In this document: in pieces, positions 42,141 through 51,015 of the stretch | Position numbering within the stretch: position 1 is the first letter of the stretch | Layout: the number at the start of each line of letters is the position of its first letter | From: DAORHV01 sp964513925 | GTDB lineage: Bacteria; Patescibacteriota; Gracilibacteria; Peribacterales; Peribacteraceae | Assembly: GCA_964513925.1 (NCBI GenBank) | Contig: CAZENR010000008.1 | Coordinates: 12,871 to 76,870, forward strand | Direction: 5' to 3' | DNA: 64,000 bases | The notes under the pieces: model-generated | Databases searched by the model: none | Seen by the model: only the letters and a program-made list of their open reading frames with translations | Told to the model about the DNA's origin: nothing | Made by a program: the position numbers and the translations under genes

Positions 42141-42728
42141 ATGAAGATTGCGCTTGCAGCACTTGCTGCCACCTTCGCGCTAGTTGGCAACGTGCCATAT
42201 CTGCGCGATGTCTTGCGCAGGCGGATCCAGCCACATCCGTATACGTGGCTGGTCTGGTCGTGCGTGTCGGCAATTACCCTGGCAGGACAGTACACAAAGG
42301 GTGCAGGCATTGGAGCCCTGCCTACCGCTGTTGCCGAGTCGTTCACCATCATTATTTTTGTGTTCTCGTTGCAGTATGGCTTTCGCAATATCAAACGCGT
42401 AGATACGGTCTTTCTTGTTATAGCACTCCTGGGACTCGTGCCGTGGTTACTCACCAGTGATCCCACGTGGTCTGTGGTGGTTGTGGTGGCCATAGATCTT
42501 GTGGCATTCGTCCCCACGCTGCGCAAGACGTGGCGCCAGCCAACGTCCGAAACGCCCATGCTCTATTCCATGAATGTGTGCAGACATGTGCTGACGCTGG
42601 GCGCTCTTCAATCATACAATGTCGCGACCATGCTGCATTCACTTGCAATGATTGTCACCAATTCGCTGATGACCCTGCTCATACTTCGGGGCAATAAGCC
42701 TGTTTCTCGTCACGCAGCCGTACTATGA
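42141..42728 (+). CDS. Seven-helix membrane protein, PQ-loop-like
   Basis: 195 residues with about seven hydrophobic helices. Two repeats contain a Pro-anchored loop (NVPYLRDVLRRRIQPHPYTW and DLVAFVPTLRKTWRQPTSET) similar to the PQ-loop motifs of SWEET/semiSWEET and KDEL-receptor-like families, so a small-molecule transporter is possible. The pattern of Pro-Tyr-Leu in the first helix and Pro-Thr-Leu in the fourth supports an internal duplication. It ends in an ATGA overlap with the next gene. Confidence 0.7.
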   Translation: MKIALAALAATFALVGNVPYLRDVLRRRIQPHPYTWLVWSCVSAITLAGQYTKGAGIGALPTAVAESFTIIIFVFSLQYGFRNIKRVDTVFLVIALLGLVPWLLTSDPTWSVVVVVAIDLVAFVPTLRKTWRQPTSETPMLYSMNVCRHVLTLGALQSYNVATMLHSLAMIVTNSLMTLLILRGNKPVSRHAAVL

Positions 42729-43138
42729 ACCGCACCCCCGAGGACATTGCCGCAGCCATACGCACTGCGTTTCCCAACCCCGATGTGCGCCCCACCGATG
42801 CCGAAGTGGAGGCGGTCATGCGCCCACTGGCGCCCGAGTCGTACCAATATCGACGCGCCATTCGCCATGCGTTAGGCGTGCATGGCGGCGTGCTGTTTCC
42901 GGTGGATCACTGGATGGAGGCCAATCTTGTGGTTTCCGGCAGCGGCCAGGAGCACGACCGTGCCATACGGTTTTTACTCATGGATACCTGTACCTGCGTC
43001 TTGGATATTCTGGAAACAGCCATTGCCCACGCACCGGGACCGGTGGATCCGCGAATCTTGGCACTGCGCGAACATCCGCACCTGGTGGCACGCCGCAGCC
43101 AGGATGCTGTAGGTTCGCAGCCGCCTGCGTCTACCTAG
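42725..43138 (+). CDS. Hypothetical protein (137 aa)
   Basis: Starts at the ATGA overlapping the stop of the PQ-loop-like gene (MNRTPEDIAAAIRTAFPNPD). Helical, with a Cys pair (MDTCTCVLDILETA) in the middle and a Pro/Arg-rich tail. No family recognised, no signal or membrane segment. Translationally coupled to a membrane protein, so may be its cytoplasmic partner. The stop overlaps the convergent gene's stop by 4 bp. Confidence 0.7.
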   Translation: MNRTPEDIAAAIRTAFPNPDVRPTDAEVEAVMRPLAPESYQYRRAIRHALGVHGGVLFPVDHWMEANLVVSGSGQEHDRAIRFLLMDTCTCVLDILETAIAHAPGPVDPRILALREHPHLVARRSQDAVGSQPPAST

Positions 43139-43728
43139 TTTAAGAACCGTGGGCGATTCGGCTTCAGTGAACCCAGCGTTGCCGGAAAGGCTTTGACGAG
43201 CTCGCTGACAAGTAGCTGCCGCGCGTTGTAGTCGTCGGTCAGCTGCTTTGCATCTAGGCCGCCTCTTCCAAGCACTGCTGCTGCAAGCTGCACTACGCAC
43301 TCGGCCATCCATGCCGAACGCTTGCGCTGTGCGGCGCCGCCTTTTTCTTTGGGGTAGTTGACCTCGTCGGCTGCCATGGCTTCCAGCATGGCGGCAACCT
43401 TATCCGGTGCCAGGGTTTCCACCCTAGCGATGATAGGCTTTGGCGTATCGATCGCTTTGAGAGGCGTAACGGGGGCAGTCGTAGGCTGCGTGATGGTGCT
43501 GGTGCCGGTGCGTGCATCGGGGCCAACTTTCACGTGTGGGCTGCCGGTCGTGGTGGGCGTGGCCCCTGCTGCGGTGACCGTAGTGTGAATAGTGCGCTTC
43601 GTTTCAGTACGGCCATCATCAAGTTTTTTTGGGGTCGGCGGAAGCGTGGGGCGCGGTGCAGGTGCTTCGATTCTGCTGGCTCCCTCTCGTGAAGACGGGT
43701 TGGTGGTACCTCGGTGGAAATCGCCCAT
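43135..43728 (-). CDS. Hypothetical protein with disordered N-terminus
   Basis: 197 residues. The first 100 are Pro/Thr/Ser-rich and probably disordered (APAPRPTLPPTPKKLDD, TITQPTTAPVTPLKAIDTPK). The last 95 are a compact helical domain (DKVAAMLEAMAADEVNYPKEKG, WMAECVVQLAAAVLG, DDYNARQLLVSELVKAFPATLG). No family recognised. It lies 28 bp downstream of the giant gene and is probably cotranscribed with it. Confidence 0.7.
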   Translation of the reverse strand: MGDFHRGTTNPSSREGASRIEAPAPRPTLPPTPKKLDDGRTETKRTIHTTVTAAGATPTTTGSPHVKVGPDARTGTSTITQPTTAPVTPLKAIDTPKPIIARVETLAPDKVAAMLEAMAADEVNYPKEKGGAAQRKRSAWMAECVVQLAAAVLGRGGLDAKQLTDDYNARQLLVSELVKAFPATLGSLKPNRPRFLN

Positions 43729-43756
43729 AGAGTTGGAAGGAAAGAAGGAGATAATC

Positions 43757-46700
43757 TTAGGATGTTTTCAGCCGCAATGCACGTATATCGTCTGCGTACT
43801 CCGGGTCAGTACGCAGTGCCTGGCCCACCTCTTCCGCTTGTAGCATGAGGAGCGCGATATTCTGCCGTACGTCATACACCGCGCCGCGCTGCTCTCCAAA
43901 GCTTCCCGCATGTGCAAAATGCACGTCCATGCAGGCCTTAACGCAGCGGTCAAAGTGCTCCGGGTTTTTGGAGGAATCTGCGTAGGATTCGTGTTCGCCC
44001 CGGGCGTACACCCATGGAGCCTTCAACGTGTCTTCTAGGCCGTAATCACCCAAAATCTCCCGGTGACGCTCCATGTAACCCAGGCCTGCTTCGCGCAGCG
44101 GCCCGCCGTACTGGACATGGCGCAAGCTGGCTCCCACAACGTGCGCAATGTCCACGTCGTCCATGGTGTAGATGTTGGGGCGCTGCTGTGTAGGCTTCCA
44201 GTCTACGTGCCACCGGCCCAAGATGTCGGTGCGGCCGGCAACGTTTTTGCCGCTGCTGGGTGCACCCTGGAACATAAACGGCAGCTCGAAGTTCCGGCGC
44301 TCTCCGTAGGATTCCGGGTATGCATCGTAGGCCACGATGCGGGCGGCGGTCAGGTGGTGGTTTTCCGGACTGTTGGGCACGAAAGAGTCTAGTTTGAACG
44401 GGGCGCATTCGGCGGTGCCCAACATGCATGAGCTGCCGAAGTAGGCGCAGAATTCCGGAGACAGCCTGCCGGTAATACCCAGTTGCAGCTCGGGCTTTGT
44501 AGGATCTACCAATCCTTCCAGCGCCAGCATGAAAATGAACAGACGCATTTCGTTCTTGCTCATAAAGCCCGGAATGATGAGCGATGTGTTGCTGTGGATC
44601 ATCCGAAACGGCGTCTGGCCCAGCGAGAGCAGGTGCTTCATCAGTTCCAGGTGTTTGTCGCTCACGGGGTTGCCAAAATGCCAGCGTCCGCCTATTGGCC
44701 CCAGCGGCACATCGTCCAAGCGCCATTGTTCCACTTGTGCCAGGAATTCCGGCAGACGCTGCGCAAGACCGGCGTACAGACCGGCAGTGTCCTCCGTATC
44801 GGGATCTGCTTGGCGCAGAGCCAAATCGCGCACCATGGATGCGCCGGCTTGCATGTTGATGCGCGAGCCGGAACCGTGGCGCTGCTCCATGAGCCGCAAG
44901 CCACGCCGCTCGTCGCCGTCGCCGGTGTGTTCCTGGATAATGCGACTGCCGACAAAGTGGAACGCGCGTGCGGTATGCGCGTTGGAATCGTGCAGGTCGG
45001 CAAAGCGCTGTTGCTCGGTACGCGGCGGCAGTGCCGCAGGAAGGGTATGGCGGTTGAAGTTGTGGATGTGCGGGAACAGCGTTGCGTACTGCGGAACGCG
45101 GAACTGCGTCAGCAGCCGATGCACAATGTCCTGTGCCACGAACGGCGCCCCTGCCCAAATGCGGTCCAACTCTTCCTCCAACTCCCTGCGCACATTGCCG
45201 ATGGCATGCCCCAGCGTGCTTGTCGCCTGCTCAGAATCGTCCCAGGCGGACACCTCTTGCATGACTTTCGTCACGCGGGCAATGGCATTGGGCAAGCTGG
45301 TGTTCACCGATTCCTCCATGCATCGCACCAGCACGCGTTGCAAGAAGTCCTGCACGACATCGAACGCCTGCTCCGGCGTTTCGCTCTGCTCAACGGCATT
45401 GCGCAGGGCATCGGGATCCAGCGCGCCTATTTCCTGCAAGCGCACCAAATTTGATAGCAACACGCCTGCGGCTTGCGGTTGGGGTCCGCTTGCCACTGCC
45501 TCCTCGTCGGTATCCAGCAGCTGGGGCAACACGCTTTTCTTCAACATGTCTCGCAGCGCGGCATGCGGAATGACGGCGGCAATGGCCATGCTGTTGATGA
45601 TGCTCAGTGTTCCAAATGTTTCCTGCAGTGCCATCATGCGGTTCCTGCGTAGCTGATTCGTTCTCGACAGTTTGACACTCCGAATGTCTCGGTCCATGTC
45701 TTCGATCATGGTCGCCTCTCTGTCGTCTGCAGTAATGGGTGCCGCATGCGCCTCGGGCGACAGAGTTCTGCCTGCATCGGCATTTCGGCGCTGTCGTCGG
45801 TCGCGTTCGTACTCATCTTCCTGTCTTTGACCATATGTGTTGTCGCTTTGGGCCGCATGACCGGTGCCACGTAACGACTGCAAGCGCTCATGCCAGTTCC
45901 AGTGCACGTCTTTTTCAATAGCAATGTTCTGTTCGGGGCGTAAGTCTGTCGTTAACCAAACGCACAGCGCTTCGAGCTCCGGCCCAGTTAGAAGCCCCAT
46001 AATCCATGCGTCGAGCATGTTTGCAACGAGCATCTGTTTGCCAATTTCCCGGCGCGCGTTTTCTTCCGCGACTGCCGGCCGATCATTCGGGTGTTCCAGT
46101 CCGGTAAAGCGCCATCCCGGCGTTTCGATTTGATCAAATAGCTGTAGGAAACGGAGGAATCCCTTGGGCGGATGCCACGGGTCTGGCATACGCGCTGCGC
46201 AAAAGCGGCAGTAAATATTGGCAACACTTTCGTCGGTTCCATCGCATTCCTCGCGCAATTGCTGGTAGAAATCCATGACACCGAGCACCGGGTTTTGCGG
46301 TGCCGCCACGGCAACGTGCGATGCGGCCACCGGCAGCAGCGGCTTGGCCTCATTCGATTGTCCCGGCAGTAGGCCGCGCCGCTCCATATCCTGTGCGAAG
46401 TGCGGCAATGCCGGCACGTACGTACGCGCGCGCTGTGCCAACGGTTCCCTGAATTTTTCGCCAATGGCATGCAGCGTGTCGAATCCAATGCGCTGCACAT
46501 GCACTTTACCGCTGACGGTAAGTGACCGTCCGAGCATGGTTGCAGCCAGGCGGTCCACGCCCGGGAGTGCGAATACCGGCCGCGAACTTTCCATCGCGCC
46601 GATGGTGGGGGACGCAGGGCGTACATGCTCCAGGTGCATGCATACCTGTCGCAGGCGCTCTGCACGGCGTGCTGGCTCTTCTTGTTGCACGATATGTAGA

Positions 46701-47848
46701 CAGTGCCAAAGCACGGCTATTGCCCGACGCGGATTGCCAATGCCGTACTGCCGTACGACGTTCGCCGTATATCTCATGGCATCGTCTTGGGTGAACGGCT
46801 CCAGCTCGGCAAGACGGTAACCCACCGCGCAGTAGGGCTCTAGAACATGCTGGAATGCAAATCCCGCAATCTCTGCAAGTCGCTCCATGACGGGCCTTCC
46901 GGCTGTGGTGTTGCGCATCATGTGTCTGCCCTCGCGATTTGGTTCCTGGTCTTCCACGAAGTACGCCGCCATATCGAAGTCCTCTTTGAACCACCATGGC
47001 TTCTGCTGCCCACCATAAATGTGCACGGCCATGCGCATAGCCGATTCAAGCCGGTTGAAGAGCGTACCCTCTTCGTTGCAGGGCGCACGCGTGTATTCCT
47101 CTATGCGGTCGATGTTCAGTCCGTTTTGCAGCAGGTCAGGGAGCCTGGCAAAGAATGCCTGCATGGTTTGACTGGTGCGGATTTGTTCGGGTGTCAGCAC
47201 AATTGCGTGTGCCAGTACCGTTGCTACCGCTTCCGGACACACGGTTGCGGCATGGCGGCCATACAGCTCCACAAGTAGGTTCTCTTCTTCTGGGCCCACC
47301 TCAAATTCCCGTAGCTCTGCGTGGTAATTGGGCGCGGTGTTGCATGCGGTAGAGGCCATGGATTCATACGCCTGCGCCAAGAAGCTGGTGGAGCAATCTC
47401 TGCCAATTCCTTCAATGGAATAGCCGGCGGCAACCGCGGCCCGCTGTTGCACCCAGGTGAACGGATCGTCCGTTTCCTTGCCTTCCATGTGTTTTTCAAT
47501 GGCGGCAAACAGCTGTGGGGCGGCGTACGTTGCCTGCCAGTGCTCCACGCCGAATTGCGCGTAATACACGCCTTCCGCGATTTGCTCCGGCGTAGGCTTA
47601 TTGGTGCGCCTGCGACCAAGTTGCACCGCAACGCATTCGCGAGAAGGGAAGTCCACCCACCCCTCNNNNNNNNNNNNNNNNNNNNNNNNNNNNNNNNNNN
47701 NNNNNNNNNNNNNNNNNNNNNNNNNNNNNNNNNNNNNNNNNNNNNNNNNNNNNNNNNNNNNNNNNTTTCGATAGCGCCAGGTATTTTCATCTTCGCCGTC
47801 CGGCACCCGTTCTTCGTCGTACCGGTCATAGTCGAGTTCTTCCACCAT
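43757..47848 (-). CDS. Very large hypothetical protein, interrupted by an assembly gap
   Basis: About 1360 residues if the 100-N gap is taken at face value. The true length and frame relation across the gap are unknown, because 100 N is a default filler. The N-terminal part before the gap (MVEELDYDRYDEERVPDGEDENTWRYR) is acidic. The rest is soluble and helical, with a Glu/Arg-rich linker (YGQRQEDEYERDRRQRRNADAG), a region rich in His and aromatic residues (AGASMVRDLALRQADPDTED), and a C-terminal part with FMFQGAPSSGKNVAGRTDIL, where APSSGK loosely resembles a P-loop but lacks the full pattern. No signal peptide or membrane helix. No family recognised. Several long frames on both strands inside are shadows. 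Confidence 0.7.
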   Translation of the reverse strand: MVEELDYDRYDEERVPDGEDENTWRYRXXXXXXXXXXXXXXXXXXXXXXXXXXXXXXXXXXEGWVDFPSRECVAVQLGRRRTNKPTPEQIAEGVYYAQFGVEHWQATYAAPQLFAAIEKHMEGKETDDPFTWVQQRAAVAAGYSIEGIGRDCSTSFLAQAYESMASTACNTAPNYHAELREFEVGPEEENLLVELYGRHAATVCPEAVATVLAHAIVLTPEQIRTSQTMQAFFARLPDLLQNGLNIDRIEEYTRAPCNEEGTLFNRLESAMRMAVHIYGGQQKPWWFKEDFDMAAYFVEDQEPNREGRHMMRNTTAGRPVMERLAEIAGFAFQHVLEPYCAVGYRLAELEPFTQDDAMRYTANVVRQYGIGNPRRAIAVLWHCLHIVQQEEPARRAERLRQVCMHLEHVRPASPTIGAMESSRPVFALPGVDRLAATMLGRSLTVSGKVHVQRIGFDTLHAIGEKFREPLAQRARTYVPALPHFAQDMERRGLLPGQSNEAKPLLPVAASHVAVAAPQNPVLGVMDFYQQLREECDGTDESVANIYCRFCAARMPDPWHPPKGFLRFLQLFDQIETPGWRFTGLEHPNDRPAVAEENARREIGKQMLVANMLDAWIMGLLTGPELEALCVWLTTDLRPEQNIAIEKDVHWNWHERLQSLRGTGHAAQSDNTYGQRQEDEYERDRRQRRNADAGRTLSPEAHAAPITADDREATMIEDMDRDIRSVKLSRTNQLRRNRMMALQETFGTLSIINSMAIAAVIPHAALRDMLKKSVLPQLLDTDEEAVASGPQPQAAGVLLSNLVRLQEIGALDPDALRNAVEQSETPEQAFDVVQDFLQRVLVRCMEESVNTSLPNAIARVTKVMQEVSAWDDSEQATSTLGHAIGNVRRELEEELDRIWAGAPFVAQDIVHRLLTQFRVPQYATLFPHIHNFNRHTLPAALPPRTEQQRFADLHDSNAHTARAFHFVGSRIIQEHTGDGDERRGLRLMEQRHGSGSRINMQAGASMVRDLALRQADPDTEDTAGLYAGLAQRLPEFLAQVEQWRLDDVPLGPIGGRWHFGNPVSDKHLELMKHLLSLGQTPFRMIHSNTSLIIPGFMSKNEMRLFIFMLALEGLVDPTKPELQLGITGRLSPEFCAYFGSSCMLGTAECAPFKLDSFVPNSPENHHLTAARIVAYDAYPESYGERRNFELPFMFQGAPSSGKNVAGRTDILGRWHVDWKPTQQRPNIYTMDDVDIAHVVGASLRHVQYGGPLREAGLGYMERHREILGDYGLEDTLKAPWVYARGEHESYADSSKNPEHFDRCVKACMDVHFAHAGSFGEQRGAVYDVRQNIALLMLQAEEVGQALRTDPEYADDIRALRLKTS
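47666..47765. other. Scaffold gap (100 N)
   Basis: Exactly 100 undetermined bases, the usual default for an unknown-size join between contigs. It falls near the 5' end of the giant minus-strand gene. Confidence 0.99.
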
Positions 47849-47910
47849 GGAAGGAGTACGGTACAACAAAAATTATATTTAGTCCATTTAGCTGTGCGCG
47901 GCTCTGTTTA

Positions 47911-49002
47911 CTAGAACTGCAGCTCTTTGGCCATGTGCAATTCCAGCGGATTCACACCCCGATTCTTGTCAAAGAACCATAGTGCTATTTCTCCAAGCAG
48001 ATACATCGCTATGGCCACTTTCCATCCGATCATGGAGAAGATGGCGGTTACCAAGGCACAGAACACAACCGTCAGGAACCAGCCCCAGATAATAAGCCCT
48101 GCCGTACCCCAATGCACATGCTTGAGGCTGACAGAAGCCTGTGCTCCGCCAATAGCCGATACCACCGTATGTGTGGTACTCATTGGTACGCCGCCAAACG
48201 CCGATGCGCCGATGCACAGTGCCGAAATGGTCTCCGCGGTCACGCCTTGCCAGGGCTTGCAGTCGTGCTTGGTCATCTTCTTAATACGCGCCACAATTCT
48301 CCAGCCGCCACACAGTGTGCCCGTACCCATAACCACCGCGCAGATAAGGATGATTTGCGGCGTGACGGCAAACGCCGGGGTTACCCCGCCCAGGAATAGC
48401 ACAAGCGCGAATACACCGACAAACTTCAATCCGTCGTTCCAGCCATGCACGCCGGCAACCAGCGTCAGTGTAATCAGCTGCAAGTGTCGCCATGTTTTCT
48501 GCGAAACATGCCACCGCTGCTGCACCACGTACACTATGCGCCCAAATACCCATGACAACGACGAAGCGCACACAAGAGAAATGCCGATTCCGTAGAGGAT
48601 TTTCATCCACCCAGATGCAACCAGTGCGCCCATGCCACCACCGATGTACGCCGCACCAGCAAGAGAGGCAAACAGCGCATGAGATTTGCTTACCGGAAGT
48701 CCGATTACCGCTGCAATCCGTCCCCAGAATATGACACCGCACATAGCCGCTGCGATCAAATCGATGTTCACTGCCTTCGGATCAATAATGCCGGTGCCGA
48801 TGGTCTTGGCGACCGCAGCGCCAAACACCAGCGTTGGCAGCAAGCCGATGAGATTAGAAAGTGCAGCCCACCACAGCGCCTTGCGTCTCGAAAGCAGTCC
48901 TGTTGCTACCGCGGTAGCAGTGGCGTTTGGTGCATCGGTATATCCATTAATAAACTCGGCACCCAGGACCAACGCGAGTACCAGCAGGAGTTCAAGAGAC
49001 AT
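47911..49002 (-). CDS. PiT-family inorganic phosphate transporter
   Basis: 363 residues with about ten membrane helices. The two PiT signature repeats are visible: EFINGYTDAPNATATAVAT near the N-terminus and VHGWNDGLKFVGVFAL in the middle, plus GVPMSTTHTVVSAIGGAQ near the C-terminus and SKSHALFASLAGAA in the first half. PiT proteins import phosphate, often with metal ions, using H+ or Na+. Length is slightly below the usual 400-plus because the central loop is short. The Asn of the classic GFNDAANA is Thr here (GYTDAPNA). No PhoU-like partner is adjacent. Confidence 0.93.
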   Translation of the reverse strand: MSLELLLVLALVLGAEFINGYTDAPNATATAVATGLLSRRKALWWAALSNLIGLLPTLVFGAAVAKTIGTGIIDPKAVNIDLIAAAMCGVIFWGRIAAVIGLPVSKSHALFASLAGAAYIGGGMGALVASGWMKILYGIGISLVCASSLSWVFGRIVYVVQQRWHVSQKTWRHLQLITLTLVAGVHGWNDGLKFVGVFALVLFLGGVTPAFAVTPQIILICAVVMGTGTLCGGWRIVARIKKMTKHDCKPWQGVTAETISALCIGASAFGGVPMSTTHTVVSAIGGAQASVSLKHVHWGTAGLIIWGWFLTVVFCALVTAIFSMIGWKVAIAMYLLGEIALWFFDKNRGVNPLELHMAKELQF

Positions 49003-49069
49003 AATATTTCCACTCTAAGCTATTCGCACAAAAAACCAAGGATCTTTCATTGTGATTGGCTTGCAACCT

Positions 49070-49087
49070 CCCCCGTGTATACGGGGG
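49070..49087. promoter_or_regulatory. Palindrome between phosphate transporter and amidohydrolase genes
   Basis: CCCCCGT-GTAT-ACGGGGG, a perfect 7-bp inverted repeat in the divergent promoter region. There is no T-run on either side, so an operator is as likely as a hairpin. Confidence 0.35.
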
Positions 49088-49189
49088 TATTACAGGCACC
49101 CATTCCTCGCAGCAGGCATGTGCCTATCGATGTGATATTGAGCCAAACCAAAGCCGGAAGTGTGAGCGTGGTACCTACATGCCATAAAT

Positions 49190-49217
49190 TTGACATATTT
49201 ATGTTTTAGTTTATAGT
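49190..49217 (+). promoter_or_regulatory. Promoter of the M20 amidohydrolase gene
   Basis: TTGACA (49190-49195), a 16-bp spacer and TATAGT (49212-49217), then 6 bases (ctttcc) and the GTG start at 49224. It predicts a leaderless mRNA with a GTG start. Confidence 0.7.
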
Positions 49218-49223
49218 CTTTCC

Positions 49224-50969
49224 GTGAACGTCTACGAGCTCACCAACGATATTGCGAATATCGGCGTGGATGCCGCCAGGCCAGGGAGAAACTCCATTGC
49301 GCTAACGGAGGCGGAAGACAATACAATCAACCATGTCCGCGATCTTGCCTTGGACATGTTTGAGCGTTTCGAGGTACCTGCAAACCATTTTGAAATCCGC
49401 GAAGATGCCTTCGGCAACCTGTTCATTACCTATTTCGGTACGCAACGTGCTCCGGCGGTCATGTCGGGGTCGCACGTCGACAGCGTGCGGGACGGCGGCA
49501 ACTACGATGGCCCCGTCGGCGTTGCGTCGGCACTGAAGTTTTTGGAGCGCATGCTGGCTTCCGGCCAGCGTTCGGCGCACGATTACACCGTGGTCGCCTG
49601 GCGCAGCGAGGAGTCCAGTCCTACCACCGGTGTAGCCTGCCTTGGCAGCCGTATCGCAACCGGAACCATCACGCGGGCGGACTTGGAGAAGATGCGATAC
49701 GTCAATGCTGAAGGCAACGTTTCTACCCTCCGGGATCATTTTTCAAGTCGGTATGGGGCACTGCGCTGGGAGCAGGTGCTACAGTTGGCGGATGTTCCGA
49801 CTATCGATGCGCACACCGTAAAAGCCTACGAAGAAGTGCATATCGAACAAAGTGCGGCAACGCAGATGCTCAACGCAGATCTTGCGATAGTTACGGATGG
49901 CATCGGCGGCTCGCGCCGGGAGACGATTTCCATCGCTCCGCATCAGCTTAGCGGGTACGGCATCACCGCCAGTGAACAGGAGCCATACACAAAGTTCACG
50001 CTCAAATTTTTCGGCAGGGCAGACCACTCCGGCGGCGCTCCGCACAACGGCACCGATGTTCGCTCCAGTGCGCCCAAGCTCACATTCCGCCGCGATGCGT
50101 TGGTGGCAGCCCACGAGGCGGTGAGCCATCTTGTGGCCCCTTTTTACAGCAAAGACTTTCCATTCCACCTGCTTGGTTCGTACTGCCCGCAGAAGACGGG
50201 TTTTACCACCGTGCCCCCAGAGCAGATCGTGGAACTGCTGGTGCCTGCCGCGGAAACAAGGGATGCAGAGCGCATGCTGCGACTGCAGGGTTGGACTATC
50301 GGCGCGCAACGAAGCGTGGAACTGCTGATCGACAAAGAGACGGTGACTTCCGGAACGCATACGGCTCTGGATGCGCAGCAGGCGTGGTCTCTCATGCAAA
50401 TTCCTTCTCAAGTGGAAGCGTGCGCCTGGAGCACGATAGTCGCTCCGCAATTGCATGCGTACTCCATGGGCGGAACGTTACACTCCCAGCCAATACAGTC
50501 GTCCGTCGGCAAAGTGCGCGCAACGGTTACAGATTTTGAGCTGTTGCCGAACCAGGGTTGCCACTTCAACATCGACCAGCGCAATGTGGATGCCGAGCTG
50601 GCAGCACGACTTTGTCATGGCATTACCCAGGTGCTTGAAGAAAAATTAACGGCAGCGGGCGTACAACGTGCGAGCGTGCACCAGGTGCTTTCCGACAGCA
50701 GACATGCTCCCATAGATGTCGTATCCGTGCAGACAAAGCAGGCAATTGCGGCACTTCTGGAGCTTGTGCCTGCATACATGCCCTCCATGCCGGGACACGA
50801 TGCCGCAAGCATGAGCAAGCGAGGCATTCCTACCAGCATGACATTCGTGCGACATGACGGCATCAGTCATAATCCGGAAGAAGCGGTGGAGCCGCAGCAT
50901 TTGGAACATGCCGTACGCGTCAGTCATGCGTATATGGCAAAGCTGCTCGGTTTGCAGTCGCTGCAGTAG
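49224..50969 (+). CDS. M20-family amidohydrolase (hydantoinase/carbamoylase, HyuC/AllC-like)
   Basis: 581 residues from a GTG start. Metal-site motifs: SGSHVDSVRDGGNYDGPVG (H84, D95) and WRSEESSPTTG (E129/E130), then FFGRADHSGGAPHNGTDVRS, the dimerisation lid start, and PGHDAASMSKRGIPTSM with HDGISHNPEEAV at the end, all typical of N-carbamoyl-amino-acid hydrolases and allantoate amidohydrolase. Family members are about 410 residues; this one carries about 170 extra, mainly between 300 and 450 (region with KTGFTTVPPEQIVELLVPAAE), which I do not recognise. It likely splits a C-N bond in a ureido or amide compound. The neighbour is a phosphosulfolactate-synthase-like gene. Confidence 0.88.
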   Translation: MNVYELTNDIANIGVDAARPGRNSIALTEAEDNTINHVRDLALDMFERFEVPANHFEIREDAFGNLFITYFGTQRAPAVMSGSHVDSVRDGGNYDGPVGVASALKFLERMLASGQRSAHDYTVVAWRSEESSPTTGVACLGSRIATGTITRADLEKMRYVNAEGNVSTLRDHFSSRYGALRWEQVLQLADVPTIDAHTVKAYEEVHIEQSAATQMLNADLAIVTDGIGGSRRETISIAPHQLSGYGITASEQEPYTKFTLKFFGRADHSGGAPHNGTDVRSSAPKLTFRRDALVAAHEAVSHLVAPFYSKDFPFHLLGSYCPQKTGFTTVPPEQIVELLVPAAETRDAERMLRLQGWTIGAQRSVELLIDKETVTSGTHTALDAQQAWSLMQIPSQVEACAWSTIVAPQLHAYSMGGTLHSQPIQSSVGKVRATVTDFELLPNQGCHFNIDQRNVDAELAARLCHGITQVLEEKLTAAGVQRASVHQVLSDSRHAPIDVVSVQTKQAIAALLELVPAYMPSMPGHDAASMSKRGIPTSMTFVRHDGISHNPEEAVEPQHLEHAVRVSHAYMAKLLGLQSLQ

Positions 50970-50974
50970 AGTAT

Positions 50975-51002
50975 TGACAAATAATAAAATTAGTTTAATA
51001 TG
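50975..51002 (+). promoter_or_regulatory. Promoter of the phosphosulfolactate-synthase-like gene
   Basis: TTGACA (50975-50980), a 16-bp spacer and TAATAT (50997-51002); ATG at 51016, so a leader of about 7 bases. Confidence 0.7.
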
Positions 51003-51015
51003 GTACGCCATTCTT

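Noticed and set aside
44046..45656. Long frames on both strands (370, 323 and 375 aa) inside the giant minus-strand gene
   Set aside because: Other-frame shadows, Arg/Ser/His-skewed; the main frame is continuous through the region.
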